Numbered from the stretch's first letter, positions 27,360-36,485 are shown. The stretch: DNA of 64,000 nucleotides from Pseudomonas brassicacearum subsp. neoaurantiaca (GCF_013608025.1 NZ_VDLV01000064.1:189683-253682), one strand, 5' to 3'. Translations and numbers: made by a program. The notes: generated from the letters alone by a model not told the origin.

Positions 27360-28418
27360 TTGCGGGTATTGCTGATCAAGACTTCTTCGCTGGGGGATGT
27401 GGTCCACACGTTGCCAGCGCTGAGCGATGCGGCGCGGGCTATTCCGGGCATCAAGTTCGATTGGGTGGTGGAAGAAGGTTTCGCCGAAATTCCCACCTGG
27501 CACCCGGCCGTCGGCAAAGTCATTCCAGTGGCGATACGGCGCTGGCGCAAGAACCTCTGGCAAACCATCAAGAGTGGCGAATGGCGGCGCTTCAAACAAA
27601 GCATGCGCGCCGAAAAATATGATCTGGTGATCGATGCCCAGGGCCTGTTGAAAAGCGCCTGGCTGACTCGCTACGTCAAGGCGCCGGTCGCCGGCCTGGA
27701 TAAAGACTCGGCTCGCGAACCCTTGGCGGCGCGTTTTTATTCCCGGCGCCTGGCGGTGGCCCGTGGTCAGCATGCGGTGGAGCGCGTGCGTCAGTTATTC
27801 GCCCTGGCGCTGGGCTATGACTTGCCGCAAACCCAGGGTAACTATGGCCTCGACATCGACCGGCTGGTGGAATTGCCACGACCCTATCCCTACGTGGTAT
27901 TCCTGCACGGCACGACGTGGGAGTCCAAGCACTGGCCCGAGCTTTACTGGCGCCAGCTCACCGAGCGCATGGGCCAATTCGGCGTTGTGGTGAAACTGCC
28001 TTGGGGCAATCCGGCCGAGAAGGCCAGGGCCGAGCGCATTGCCAATGGGCTGCGCAATGCCCTGGTATTGCCGAAGCTGAACCTCGGCGGCATGGGCAAG
28101 GTGCTTGCCGGCGCCCAGGCTTGCGTGGCGGTGGACACCGGTCTTGGTCATCTGGCTGCGGCCCTGGACGTGCCGACCATTTCGCTGCTCGGTCCGACCA
28201 ATCCGGTGCTGACCGGCGCCTATGGCAAGGGTCAGATTCACCTCGCCAGTGATTTCCCTTGCGCGCCGTGCATGCAGAAACAATGCACTTATCCACCAAC
28301 CGCCGAAGATGCCCGGCGGTTTGACCTGAAACGCGAGCAGCCCCTGTGCTTCACGCGTCTGAATCCCGAGCGTGTTGCCAGCCACCTGAGCACGTTATTG
28401 GCTGAGGAGCCGCGCTGA
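27360..28418 (+). CDS. waaC: LPS heptosyltransferase I WaaC
   Basis: A 352-residue GT9 enzyme that adds the first heptose to Kdo of the LPS inner core. Features are the N-terminal MRVLLIKTSSLGDVVHTLPAL, HGTTWESKHWP in the middle, and AVDTGLGHLAAALDVPTISL and GPTNPVLTGAYG for ADP-heptose binding. The start is TTG at 27360, one base after the waaF stop codon. The stop overlaps the waaG start by one base (TGATG), so the genes are read as one transcript with coupled translation. Confidence 0.95.
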   Translation: MRVLLIKTSSLGDVVHTLPALSDAARAIPGIKFDWVVEEGFAEIPTWHPAVGKVIPVAIRRWRKNLWQTIKSGEWRRFKQSMRAEKYDLVIDAQGLLKSAWLTRYVKAPVAGLDKDSAREPLAARFYSRRLAVARGQHAVERVRQLFALALGYDLPQTQGNYGLDIDRLVELPRPYPYVVFLHGTTWESKHWPELYWRQLTERMGQFGVVVKLPWGNPAEKARAERIANGLRNALVLPKLNLGGMGKVLAGAQACVAVDTGLGHLAAALDVPTISLLGPTNPVLTGAYGKGQIHLASDFPCAPCMQKQCTYPPTAEDARRFDLKREQPLCFTRLNPERVASHLSTLLAEEPR

Positions 28419-29539
28419 TGCAATTGGCTTTTGTCCTTTACAAATATTTCCCTTTCGGCGGCCTGCAGCGTGACTTCATGCGCATCGCTCTGGAATGCCA
28501 GCGACGCGGTCACCAGATCCGCGTCTACACGCTGATCTGGGAAGGCGACGTGCCGCCCGGCTTCGAAGTGCTGGTGGCGCCCGTCAAGGCGCTGTTCAAT
28601 CATCGCCGCAACGAGAAACTCAGCGCGTGGATGGAGGCCGACCTGGCCAAGCGCCCGGTGGACCGGTTGATCGGCTTCAACAAGATGCCCGGCCTGGACG
28701 TGTACTACGCCGCCGACGGCTGCTTCGAAGACAAGGCGCAAAACCTGCGTAATTCGCTGTACCGGCGCTGGGGCCGCTACCGGCATTTTGCCGAGTACGA
28801 GCGGGCGGTGTTCGCCAAGGATGCCAAGACCGACGTACTGATGATCTCCGAAGTCCAGCAGCCGCTGTTCATCAAGCACTACGGCACGCCGCTGGAACGC
28901 TTTCACTTGCTGCCGCCGGGCATCGCCCAAGACCGCCGTCGGCCTGCCGACGCTGACGAGATCCGTGCTGCGTTCCGCGCTGAATTCGATCTGGCCGACG
29001 ATGACCTGTTGCTGGTGCAGATCGGTTCCGGATTCAAGACCAAAGGCGTGGATCGCAGCCTCAAGGCCCTGGCCGCGTTGCCGGCCGAGCTGAGAAAACG
29101 CACCCGGCTGTTTGTAATTGGCCAGGACGACCCCAAAGTATTCCAATTGCAGAGCGCCGCGCTGGGTCTGGGCGACAACGTGCGGTTCCTCAAGGGCCGC
29201 AGCGACATCCCGCGTTTCCTGTTGGGCGCCGACCTGTTGATCCATCCGGCGTACAACGAAAACACCGGCACTGTCTTGCTTGAAGCACTGGTGGCTGGGT
29301 TGCCGGTGCTGGTCAGCGCGGTGTGTGGGTACGCCCATTACATCGCCGAGGCCGACAGTGGCCTGGTGTTGGACGAGCCGTTCGAACAGGCGCAGCTCAC
29401 CGAGTACCTGGGGCGGATGTTGAATGACGCCGATGCCAGGGCAGCCTGGAGCCGCAACGGTCTGGCCTTCGCCGAGACGGCGGACCTCTACAGCATGCCG
29501 CAGCACGCGGCCGACGTGATATTGGCGGAGCACGCTTGA
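28418..29539 (+). CDS. waaG: LPS core glycosyltransferase WaaG (GT4)
   Basis: A 373-residue GT4-family enzyme, corresponding to WaaG (PA5010), which adds the first outer-core sugar to heptose II. Seen: N-terminal MQLAFVLYKYFPFGGLQRDFMR; the nucleotide-sugar-binding VQIGSGFKTKGVDRSLKAL; and the E-x7-E motif within NENTGTVLLEALVAGLPVL. In P. aeruginosa the sugar added by WaaG is a galactosamine derivative rather than the glucose of E. coli; which applies here cannot be read from sequence. It is coupled at both ends to waaC and waaP. Confidence 0.93.
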   Translation: MQLAFVLYKYFPFGGLQRDFMRIALECQRRGHQIRVYTLIWEGDVPPGFEVLVAPVKALFNHRRNEKLSAWMEADLAKRPVDRLIGFNKMPGLDVYYAADGCFEDKAQNLRNSLYRRWGRYRHFAEYERAVFAKDAKTDVLMISEVQQPLFIKHYGTPLERFHLLPPGIAQDRRRPADADEIRAAFRAEFDLADDDLLLVQIGSGFKTKGVDRSLKALAALPAELRKRTRLFVIGQDDPKVFQLQSAALGLGDNVRFLKGRSDIPRFLLGADLLIHPAYNENTGTVLLEALVAGLPVLVSAVCGYAHYIAEADSGLVLDEPFEQAQLTEYLGRMLNDADARAAWSRNGLAFAETADLYSMPQHAADVILAEHA

Positions 29540-30345
29540 TGAAATTGATGCTGGCCGAACCGTTCAAGAGCCTTTGGGCCGGGCGCGATGCGTTCGCCGA
29601 AGTCGAAGCGCTTCAGGGCGAGGTCTATCGTGAGCTCGAAGCCCGGCGCACCCTGCGCACGGAGGTGGACGGTCGCGGCTTTTTCGTGAAGATTCATCGC
29701 GGCATTGGCTGGGGCGAGATCTTCAAGAACCTGCTGACCGCCAAGCTGCCGGTGCTCGGCGCGGGTCAGGAATGGAAGGCTATCCAGCGCCTGCAAGAGG
29801 TCGGCGTGCCGACCATGACGGCCGTGGCATACGGCGAAAAGGGCAGCAATCCGGCGGACCAGCATTCATTTATCGTCACCGAAGAGTTGGCGCCGACCAT
29901 CAGCCTTGAAGACTTCAGCATCGACTGGGTCAAGCAAGCGCCGCCGCCCAAGCTCAAGCGCGCCCTGATCGCCGAAGTGGCGCGCATGACCGGCATGATG
30001 CACCGCGCCGGCGTCAACCATCGCGACTGCTACATCTGCCACTTTTTGCTGCACACCGACAAGCCGGTGACACCCGAGGACTTCAAGCTCTCGGTGATCG
30101 ACCTGCACCGCGCCCAGACCCGCCCGGCCATTACCACCCGTTGGCGTAACAAGGACCTGGCGGCCCTGTATTTCTCGGCGTTGGACATTGGCCTGACTCG
30201 CCGCGACAAGCTGCGTTTCCTCAAGGGTTATTTCCAGCAGCCGCTGCGCCAGGTCCTGGCGCAAGAGGCTTCGTTGCTGGCGTGGCTCGAAGGCAAGGCC
30301 AACAAGCTGTATGAACGCAAACAGCGGTACGGGGATGCGCTCTGA
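29539..30345 (+). CDS. waaP: LPS core heptose(I) kinase WaaP
   Basis: A 268-residue sugar kinase of the RfaP/InaA fold that phosphorylates heptose I of the inner core; in P. aeruginosa it is essential for viability. With the ATG at 29539, the residues reported as catalytic in P. aeruginosa WaaP fall at the same numbers: K69 in LTAKLPVLG and D163 in NHRDCYICHFLLH. This supports that start over the TTG three bases earlier. ATG 29539 overlaps the waaG stop, and the stop overlaps the next gene (TGATG), so the run waaF to 33288 is tightly coupled. Confidence 0.95.
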   Translation: MKLMLAEPFKSLWAGRDAFAEVEALQGEVYRELEARRTLRTEVDGRGFFVKIHRGIGWGEIFKNLLTAKLPVLGAGQEWKAIQRLQEVGVPTMTAVAYGEKGSNPADQHSFIVTEELAPTISLEDFSIDWVKQAPPPKLKRALIAEVARMTGMMHRAGVNHRDCYICHFLLHTDKPVTPEDFKLSVIDLHRAQTRPAITTRWRNKDLAALYFSALDIGLTRRDKLRFLKGYFQQPLRQVLAQEASLLAWLEGKANKLYERKQRYGDAL

Positions 30346-31079
30346 TGTCGGGTTGGAACCTGGAGCCGGCCTACGTTGAACTGGCGCAGGACTTCGGCAG
30401 CCTCGATGCGGTATTCGCCCTCCAGGGAGAGCGCCTGACCCGCGATCCGCTGTCGGAGGTGATCCGCATACAGCGCAACGGCGTGAACTACTACGTCAAG
30501 CGCTACGTCGGTGCCGGCAAAGGCTTGCGGCGCTACCTGGGCAAGCCACGGGTCAAGTCCGAGTGGCAGAATCTCAAGCGATTCGCCAAGTGGGGGATTC
30601 CCACGGCCGAGATTGTTGCCTGGGGCCTGGAGCGACGTGGCGCAGCGTACGATCGCGGGGCGATGATCACCCGTGAACTGCCTCGTACCGAAGACCTTTC
30701 AGCCCTGGCCGAGCGCCACGATCCGCGCCTGCGCGATCACGCCTGGGTCGATAGTGTCAGCCGTCAACTGGCCGGCTACACCCGAACCATGCACGATCAC
30801 CGCTTCACCCATAACGACCTGAAGTGGCGCAATCTGCTGATCGACGACCAGGCGCGACTGTTTCTGATCGACTGCCCGAATGGCGATTTCTGGCGCGGCT
30901 TCTGGCTCAAGTATCGGATCACCAAGGACCTGGCCTGTCTGGACAAAGTTGCCAAGTATCATCTGTCGGCCACCCAGCGCCTGCGTTTTTACCTGCAATA
31001 CAGCCAGCGCGACCGGCTCGATGCGTGTGACAAAAAACGCATCCGCCATGTAGTGAGATTTTTTGAGGGACGTGAATGA
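30345..31079 (+). CDS. LPS core kinase-like protein (PA5008-type, InaA family)
   Basis: A 244-residue protein of the lipopolysaccharide kinase (Kdo/WaaP) family, syntenic with P. aeruginosa PA5008 (named wapP as far as I recall). The kinase-type catalytic loop is visible as FTHNDLKWRNLLID (Asp of HND, Asn of RN), followed by LFLIDCPNGDFWRG, whose IDCP takes the DFG-like metal-binding role. NYYVKRYVGAGKG near residue 48 probably provides the ATP-binding lysine. It presumably phosphorylates an inner-core heptose position. The start overlaps the waaP stop by one base and the end overlaps the next kinase gene by four. Confidence 0.88.
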   Translation: MSGWNLEPAYVELAQDFGSLDAVFALQGERLTRDPLSEVIRIQRNGVNYYVKRYVGAGKGLRRYLGKPRVKSEWQNLKRFAKWGIPTAEIVAWGLERRGAAYDRGAMITRELPRTEDLSALAERHDPRLRDHAWVDSVSRQLAGYTRTMHDHRFTHNDLKWRNLLIDDQARLFLIDCPNGDFWRGFWLKYRITKDLACLDKVAKYHLSATQRLRFYLQYSQRDRLDACDKKRIRHVVRFFEGRE

Positions 31080-31828
31080 CTGATTTCCTGGCCGCTGAAG
31101 ACCGGGCGTTGCTTGCGCGTCATGGCCTGGACACTTTCGAGGCTCTTTGGTCGCGAGAACTGGACGCCGTCGATGAGCCCAATACCGCGGGCGGAGGCTG
31201 GAGCAGCGTGTTTCGGCTGGATCTCGAAGGGCAGGGCTATTACCTCAAGCGCCAGAGCAATTACCTGACCCGGACCTTGTCGCACCCTTTTGGCGAGCCC
31301 AGTTTTTCCAGGGAGTTTCGCAACATCAGCCGGTATCGCCAGTTGGGGATTCCTGCCCTGCAAGCTGTGTTCTATGGCCAGCGAAAGGTGGCCGGCGAAG
31401 TGCGGGCGATCTTGCTGACGCGTGCACTCGACGGCTGGGATGACCTGGATTCGCTTCTGCAGCGCTGGCCGAGCCTGACGGCAGCGCAGCGCACCACGAT
31501 CCTCGACGCTTGCGGGCAGTTGGCTCGACGCCTTCATGCCATGCATCAAGTGCACGGCTGTTTCTATCCAAAGCACATCTTCCTGCAAGCCACTGCCGAT
31601 GGTTATCAGGCGCAATTGATCGACCTGGAAAAAACCAGGCCGCTGTTGTTTGGCCAGCGGGATCGGGTCAAGGACCTGGAGCCTTTGCTGCGCCGGGCGC
31701 AAATCTGGAGCGAAGAAGATGTCCGCCAGTTGCTGTCTACCTATCTGGACCAGCCCCTTGGCGGAGCGCTGGTGGATCAATGGATGAGTCGGCTGAGCGC
31801 TCGACGCACCCATAAGGAGGCCCGCTGA
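31076..31828 (+). CDS. LPS core kinase-like protein (PA5007-type)
   Basis: A 250-residue InaA/WaaP-family protein, the third kinase-like gene in the row and syntenic with PA5007. The ATP-lysine region is GYYLKRQSNYLTRT. The expected catalytic loop reads HGCFYPKHIFLQ, where the usual HxD aspartate is not obvious (Cys/Phe in its place). LIDLEKTRP follows as the metal-binding segment. WaaP-family members often show this CYxxH type of loop, so activity cannot be excluded. It is coupled by 4-base and 1-base overlaps to its neighbours, so it acts in the same core-phosphorylation step group. Confidence 0.85.
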   Translation: MTDFLAAEDRALLARHGLDTFEALWSRELDAVDEPNTAGGGWSSVFRLDLEGQGYYLKRQSNYLTRTLSHPFGEPSFSREFRNISRYRQLGIPALQAVFYGQRKVAGEVRAILLTRALDGWDDLDSLLQRWPSLTAAQRTTILDACGQLARRLHAMHQVHGCFYPKHIFLQATADGYQAQLIDLEKTRPLLFGQRDRVKDLEPLLRRAQIWSEEDVRQLLSTYLDQPLGGALVDQWMSRLSARRTHKEAR

Positions 31829-33288
31829 TGCATCTGTCGGAATTGAAACGCGCCGGCCGCAGCCCGAGCCTGCCCTTGAGCGTGGAGCTGGCCGATGCCG
31901 CCGGTCCGGCACAATTGCAGCTGCTTTCACTGTTGCGGGTGTTGCCGGGGCAGCGTTACGTCGGTGCCGGTATCTGGCGTGGCCGGCCGGTGCTGGCCAA
32001 GTTGCTGGTGGGCGGCAAGGCGCCTCGGCATTTTCAACGTGAGCTGCAAGGCGTTCGCCTCCTGGCGGAGCAGGGGCTGACGACGCCATTGTTGTTGGCC
32101 GATGGCTTGAAGGACGGCGAGGGTGGCTGGCTGCTGTTCGAACTGCTGGAAGAGGCGGAGAGTCTTGGCGACGCCTGGAAACAGGTTGAACGTCTGCCGA
32201 TGTTGGCGGACGAACAAACGGCAGTCTTGGCCGAGGCCCTGGACGCGATTGCGCAACTGCACAGCAAGGGCCTGTGGCAGGAAGACTTGCATCTTGACAA
32301 CCTGCTGCGCCACGGCGGCAAGCTCTATCTGATCGATGGTGCCGGTATTCGCGCCGAAAACCCGGGGCAGCCGTTGTCGCGGCAGAAGGTGTTGGAAAAC
32401 CTCGGGGTATTCTTCGCCCAGCTTCCCAAGTCCATCGAGCCGTTCAATGAAGAGCTGCTGGTGCATTACCTGTTGGGCAACGCCGAACACGCCCTGCCGA
32501 TGGAGGCGCTGCAAAAACAGATCGACAAGGTGCACGCCTGGCGGCTGAAAGATTTTCTCGAAAAGGTCGGGCGCGAGTGCAGCCTGTTCAGCGTGCAGCG
32601 CGGACCGTTCGGGCTGCGAGCGATCCGTCGTGATGAAGAGGCCGCGATGGTCCCAGTGCTGGAGCAGGCCGATGAGTTGCTCGACCAGGGGCACTTGTAC
32701 AAGACAGGCGGCGCGGCCAGCGTCGGCAAGGTCGAGACGGCCGACCGGACCCTGGTGATCAAGCGCTACAACATCAAGAACTTCGCCCACTGGCTCAAGC
32801 GCTTCTGGCGCCCAAGCCGCGCCTGGCATTCCTGGCGCGAGGGGCATCGACTGGCTTTCCTCGGCATCGCCACGCCCAAGCCGCTGGCGCTGCTGGAAAA
32901 GCGTTTCCTCTGGCTGCGCCGAGGGGCTTACCTCGTGACCGAGCACCTATCGGGCCCGGACATCATCGAACGCTTCTCCCCTTACGTGGACAGCGGCGAA
33001 GCCCCCGAAACTGAGCTGCTGGCGCTGGATCGCTTATTCGCTGATCTGATCCGCGAGCGCATCAGTCACGGCGACTTCAAGGGGCACAATCTGTTCTGGC
33101 AAGACGATCGTTGGGCGTTGATCGACCTCGACTCGATGTGCCAACACCGCAGCCAGGCCAGCTTTGCCCAAGCCTATGCGCGGGATCGGGCGCGGTTCAT
33201 GCGTAATTGGCCTGAGGGGAGTGCGTTGTATCGGATGATTGATGGGCGGTTGCCCAGACATGCTGAAAGTGCGCCAACTGCCTTGTAG
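31828..33288 (+). CDS. Double kinase-domain LPS protein (PA5006-type)
   Basis: A 486-residue protein that appears to contain two kinase-like modules in one chain. The first has catalytic segment WQEDLHLDNLLRHGGKLYLID near residue 150-170. The second has SHGDFKGHNLFWQDDRWALID near residue 412-432, with VIKRYNIKNFAHWLKRFW before it. Both keep HxD...N and a following ID. Single-domain kinases of this family are about 250 aa, so the length fits a tandem fusion. It is syntenic with P. aeruginosa PA5006, a predicted LPS core kinase. It is the last gene of the tightly overlapping run and is followed by a REPIN. Confidence 0.86.
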   Translation: MHLSELKRAGRSPSLPLSVELADAAGPAQLQLLSLLRVLPGQRYVGAGIWRGRPVLAKLLVGGKAPRHFQRELQGVRLLAEQGLTTPLLLADGLKDGEGGWLLFELLEEAESLGDAWKQVERLPMLADEQTAVLAEALDAIAQLHSKGLWQEDLHLDNLLRHGGKLYLIDGAGIRAENPGQPLSRQKVLENLGVFFAQLPKSIEPFNEELLVHYLLGNAEHALPMEALQKQIDKVHAWRLKDFLEKVGRECSLFSVQRGPFGLRAIRRDEEAAMVPVLEQADELLDQGHLYKTGGAASVGKVETADRTLVIKRYNIKNFAHWLKRFWRPSRAWHSWREGHRLAFLGIATPKPLALLEKRFLWLRRGAYLVTEHLSGPDIIERFSPYVDSGEAPETELLALDRLFADLIRERISHGDFKGHNLFWQDDRWALIDLDSMCQHRSQASFAQAYARDRARFMRNWPEGSALYRMIDGRLPRHAESAPTAL

Positions 33289-33297
33289 CGGGTCCCT

Positions 33298-33430
33298 GTG
33301 GCGAGGGAGCTTGCTCCCGCTCGACTGCGTAGCAGTCGCAAGACCTGCCAATGTTCCATTCCTGGCGCACCGCATTGAATGGTTTTAGGGGGCTGCTACG
33401 CAGCCCAGCGGGAGCAAGCTCCCTCGCCAC
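33298..33430. repeat. REPIN (family B)
   Basis: Inverted family B REPs: GTGGCGAGGGAGCTTGCTCC from 33299 and its complement ending at 33430. Each carries an additional stem (CGACTGCGTAGCAGTCG; GGCTGCTACGCAGCC). It lies between the kinase run and the carbamoyltransferase gene. Confidence 0.9.
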
Positions 33431-33514
33431 GAGTGCGCTGAGCTCGTCAATGGTGGCAGGCCAGCGCTCTAAACGCAGCCACTCATCGCTAGAGGCTTAA
33501 GGCCGCTTTTCAGC

Positions 33515-33520
33515 TATAAT
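33515..33520 (+). promoter_or_regulatory. Candidate -10 box for the carbamoyltransferase operon
   Basis: A perfect TATAAT lies 94 bp upstream of the GTG start, downstream of the REPIN. No good -35 match is seen at the right distance, so this is tentative. Confidence 0.4.
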
Positions 33521-33613
33521 CCCGCCCTTTAGCTGCCCCGCACCCTTGGCGCGCGGCACATTCATTTTTCGTGGCGCTTGTCGCCCGTATGCAGACATAA
33601 GAGGCTAGACCCT

Positions 33614-35371
33614 GTGGCATTGACGATTCTTGGCCTGTCCGGCGCCCTTAGCCATGATCCTTCCGCAGCGCTGTACATTGACGGCAAGCTGATCGCGGCG
33701 GCCGAGGAAGAGCGCTTCGTACGCGATAAACATGCAAAGAACCGCATGCCCTACGAGTCGGCGAAGTTCTGTCTGGAACAGGCTGGCATCAAGCCTTCCG
33801 ACGTCGATGTGGTGGCGATCCCATTCGCCCCGATCAGTCTGTTCGGCGAAGCTCGCTGGCACTACGCCAAGCGTTACTGGTACGCCCCGGACCGCGCCCT
33901 CGACGCGATCCTGATGGGCAACCGTCGCTACAAGCGTTATCGCCGCAAGATCGTCTGGTGCCTGGAACAGCTGGGCTTCGATCCGAAAAAGATCAAGATC
34001 GAGCCGGTCGAGCACCACCTGGCCCACGCCTCCAGTGCCTACCACTGCTCGGGCTTCCAGGAAAAAACCGCGATCCTGGGCATCGACGGCAAGGGCGAGT
34101 ACGCCACGACTTTCTTCGGTTATGGCGAAAACGGCAAGATCCACAAAATCAAGGAATTCTTTGATCCGGACTCCCTGGGTGGCCTGTACGGCGCGATCAC
34201 CGAGTTCCTCGGCTTTGAAATGCTCGACGGCGAATTCAAGGTCATGGGCATGGCGCCCTATGGCGATGCCACCAAGTACGATTTCTCGCGCCTGGCTTCG
34301 TTCGAAAACGGCGAGTTGGTGATCAACACCGACTACGCCAACGTGATCGGCCTGCGCCGCTATAAAGAGAAGGGCAAGGGTTTCTACTTCTCGCCGAAGC
34401 TGATCGAATGGCTCGGCCCGAAACGTGAAGGCGACATCGCCGACGAGCCGTACATCCACTACGCGGCAAGCATGCAGGCGCTGTTCGAGAAGCTTGCATT
34501 GCAGATGATCGACCACTACCTGGGCGACGTGCTCAAGGAAACCGGCAAGCTGGCCTTCGCCGGCGGCTGTGCGTTGAACGTCAAGCTGAACCAGAAAATC
34601 ATCGCCCGTGACGACGTCAAGGAGCTGTTCGTGCAACCGGCTTCCGGCGACGCCGGTACGGCGGTGGGCGCGGCCGCTTATGTGTCCCACGCCCGTGGCG
34701 TGCCGGTGGAGAAGATGGAACACGTCTACCTCGGCCCGGCCTACAGCAACGAAGACGTGATCGCCGCGTGCGCCCGTCACCCGAGCAAGCCGGCGTGGCG
34801 CAAGATCGACAACACCCCAGAGCGCATCGCCAAGATCATGGTCGATGGCAACCCGGTGGCCTGGTTCCAGGGCCGCATGGAGTTTGGCCCGCGTGCGTTG
34901 GGCGGTCGTTCGATCATTGGTTGCCCGAGCGCCAGCGGCGTGGCCGATCGCATCAACGAGCAGATCAAGTTCCGCGAGCGCTGGAGGCCTTTCTGCCCGT
35001 CGATGCTCGACACCGTTGCGCCGCAGATGATCAAAGTCGATCACCCGGCACCGTTCATGACCTTCACCTTCGAAGTGGCCGAGGAATGGAAAACCCGCGT
35101 GCCGGAAGTCGTCCATGAAGACGGTACTTCCCGGGCCCAGGTGCTCAAGCGCGAATACAACCCGCGCTACTACGACATGATGAAAGCCCTGGAAGTCCTT
35201 ACCGGCAACGGCGTGTCGCTGAACACTTCGCTCAACCGCCGTGGCGAACCGATGATCTGCTCGCCGACCGACGCGTTGAACATGTTCTACGGTTCCGACC
35301 TGCAGTACTTGATCATGGAAGACATCCTGGTGGTCAAAGACGGCGTGGACGCTTATGACACGCTCGGCTGA
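33614..35371 (+). CDS. Carbamoyltransferase (NodU/CmcH family) of the LPS core
   Basis: A 585-residue carbamoyltransferase of the NodU/CmcH/TobZ family, syntenic with P. aeruginosa PA5005, which carbamoylates heptose II of the core. The N-terminal Kae1-like domain shows GLSGALSHDPSAAL and the metal-binding EHHLAHASSAYHCSGF. The C-terminal YrdC-like carbamoyl-adenylate domain shows WFQGRMEFGPRALGGRSIIG. The start is placed at GTG 33614, nine bases after GAGG; the longer frame from 33578 lacks a site and homology. It uses carbamoyl phosphate and ATP. The 3' end overlaps the next gene by 17 bases. Confidence 0.92.
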   Translation: MALTILGLSGALSHDPSAALYIDGKLIAAAEEERFVRDKHAKNRMPYESAKFCLEQAGIKPSDVDVVAIPFAPISLFGEARWHYAKRYWYAPDRALDAILMGNRRYKRYRRKIVWCLEQLGFDPKKIKIEPVEHHLAHASSAYHCSGFQEKTAILGIDGKGEYATTFFGYGENGKIHKIKEFFDPDSLGGLYGAITEFLGFEMLDGEFKVMGMAPYGDATKYDFSRLASFENGELVINTDYANVIGLRRYKEKGKGFYFSPKLIEWLGPKREGDIADEPYIHYAASMQALFEKLALQMIDHYLGDVLKETGKLAFAGGCALNVKLNQKIIARDDVKELFVQPASGDAGTAVGAAAYVSHARGVPVEKMEHVYLGPAYSNEDVIAACARHPSKPAWRKIDNTPERIAKIMVDGNPVAWFQGRMEFGPRALGGRSIIGCPSASGVADRINEQIKFRERWRPFCPSMLDTVAPQMIKVDHPAPFMTFTFEVAEEWKTRVPEVVHEDGTSRAQVLKREYNPRYYDMMKALEVLTGNGVSLNTSLNRRGEPMICSPTDALNMFYGSDLQYLIMEDILVVKDGVDAYDTLG

Positions 35372-36485
35372 GCGACATGTGCTGCAGTTCTGCCACGGTT
35401 ATGACGGGCCGTTCCTGGACTGCGCCCGTCAGTACGCCAGCCTGTTCGCGGGCACTGGCTATCGCGTGACTACGGTGTTTCTCACCGGCGCGGCGGACGC
35501 CGAAGTCGCCGCAGGCTGTGCCTCGGACGAGGTGTTGTTCATGGAATACAGCTCCAGTGCCATTTCCGGCCTGAAGCTGGGCGCCATCGGCGATCTGCGC
35601 AAGATCGCCGCCTCGCGCAATTTCAGTTTCTGCATTGCCCACCGATTCAAGCCGATCTACATCGCCTTGCTGAGTACTCGCCTGCCAGTGATCGGTGTGC
35701 ATCATGCCTTTGGCGACTACCAACGGCGTACCCGCCGATTGTTCGCGCAGATTTTCCAGAAGCGCTTGAGCCTGCTCGGGGTGTCCGACGCCGTGCGCGA
35801 CGACATGCGTCGCTGCTTGCCGAAATGGCCGGCCAGCCGGATCCAGACGCTCTACAACCGCATTGATCTGGAGAGTTTGCAAACCAGCCAGGTTTCCCGG
35901 GAGGCCGCGCGCAAAACCCTCGGGCTCGAAGCGAATGCCTGGATTGTCGGTAACGTCGGACGCCTGCATCCAGACAAGGACCAAGCCACGCTGCTGCGAG
36001 GTTTTGCTGCCGCGCTGGCGTACCTGCCGACCCAAAGCCAACTGGTGATCCTGGGCAAGGGGCGCCTGGAGCAGGACCTCAAGGAGCTCGCTCGAGAGCT
36101 GGGCATTGCCGATCGCGTGCTGTTTCTCGGCCAGGTGCCCGAAGCCCGCCGTTATTTCCGTGCCTTCGATGCGTTTGCCCTGAGCTCCGATCACGAACCC
36201 TTCGGCATGGTGCTGCTTGAGGCCATGGCAGCCGGCGTGCCGTTGCTGGTCACCGCTTGCGGCGGTGCGAAGGAGGTGGTCGAGGGCGTTGGCATCCTGT
36301 TTCCGCTCGGTGATGCCGAACACATGGCCCAAGGGCTTCAGCACCTTGCAGCCATGGACGATCTGCAGCGCCGGCAATGCGCCGAATTGATGGATGAGCG
36401 CTTGCGTGAGCGCTTTTCCGACCGTGCCGTACGCGAAGCATTCTGGCGTTTGCCCCAAGTGACTGAATTGGCTTCGAGGAACTGA
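35355..36485 (+). CDS. wapH: LPS core glycosyltransferase WapH-like (GT4)
   Basis: A 376-residue GT4 glycosyltransferase at the position of P. aeruginosa wapH (PA5004), a putative outer-core glucosyltransferase. Seen: the donor-binding VGNVGRLHPDKDQATLL and the E-x7-E element HEPFGMVLLEAMAAGVPLL. It is probably peripheral on the inner face of the cytoplasmic membrane. The start overlaps the carbamoyltransferase gene by 17 bases and the stop overlaps mig-14 by one base. The donor sugar cannot be deduced from the sequence. Confidence 0.88.
   Translation: MTRSAERHVLQFCHGYDGPFLDCARQYASLFAGTGYRVTTVFLTGAADAEVAAGCASDEVLFMEYSSSAISGLKLGAIGDLRKIAASRNFSFCIAHRFKPIYIALLSTRLPVIGVHHAFGDYQRRTRRLFAQIFQKRLSLLGVSDAVRDDMRRCLPKWPASRIQTLYNRIDLESLQTSQVSREAARKTLGLEANAWIVGNVGRLHPDKDQATLLRGFAAALAYLPTQSQLVILGKGRLEQDLKELARELGIADRVLFLGQVPEARRYFRAFDAFALSSDHEPFGMVLLEAMAAGVPLLVTACGGAKEVVEGVGILFPLGDAEHMAQGLQHLAAMDDLQRRQCAELMDERLRERFSDRAVREAFWRLPQVTELASRN

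Noticed and set aside
33605..35116. 503-residue open frame on the - strand
   Set aside because: It is antisense to the carbamoyltransferase gene, which has clear NodU-family motifs.
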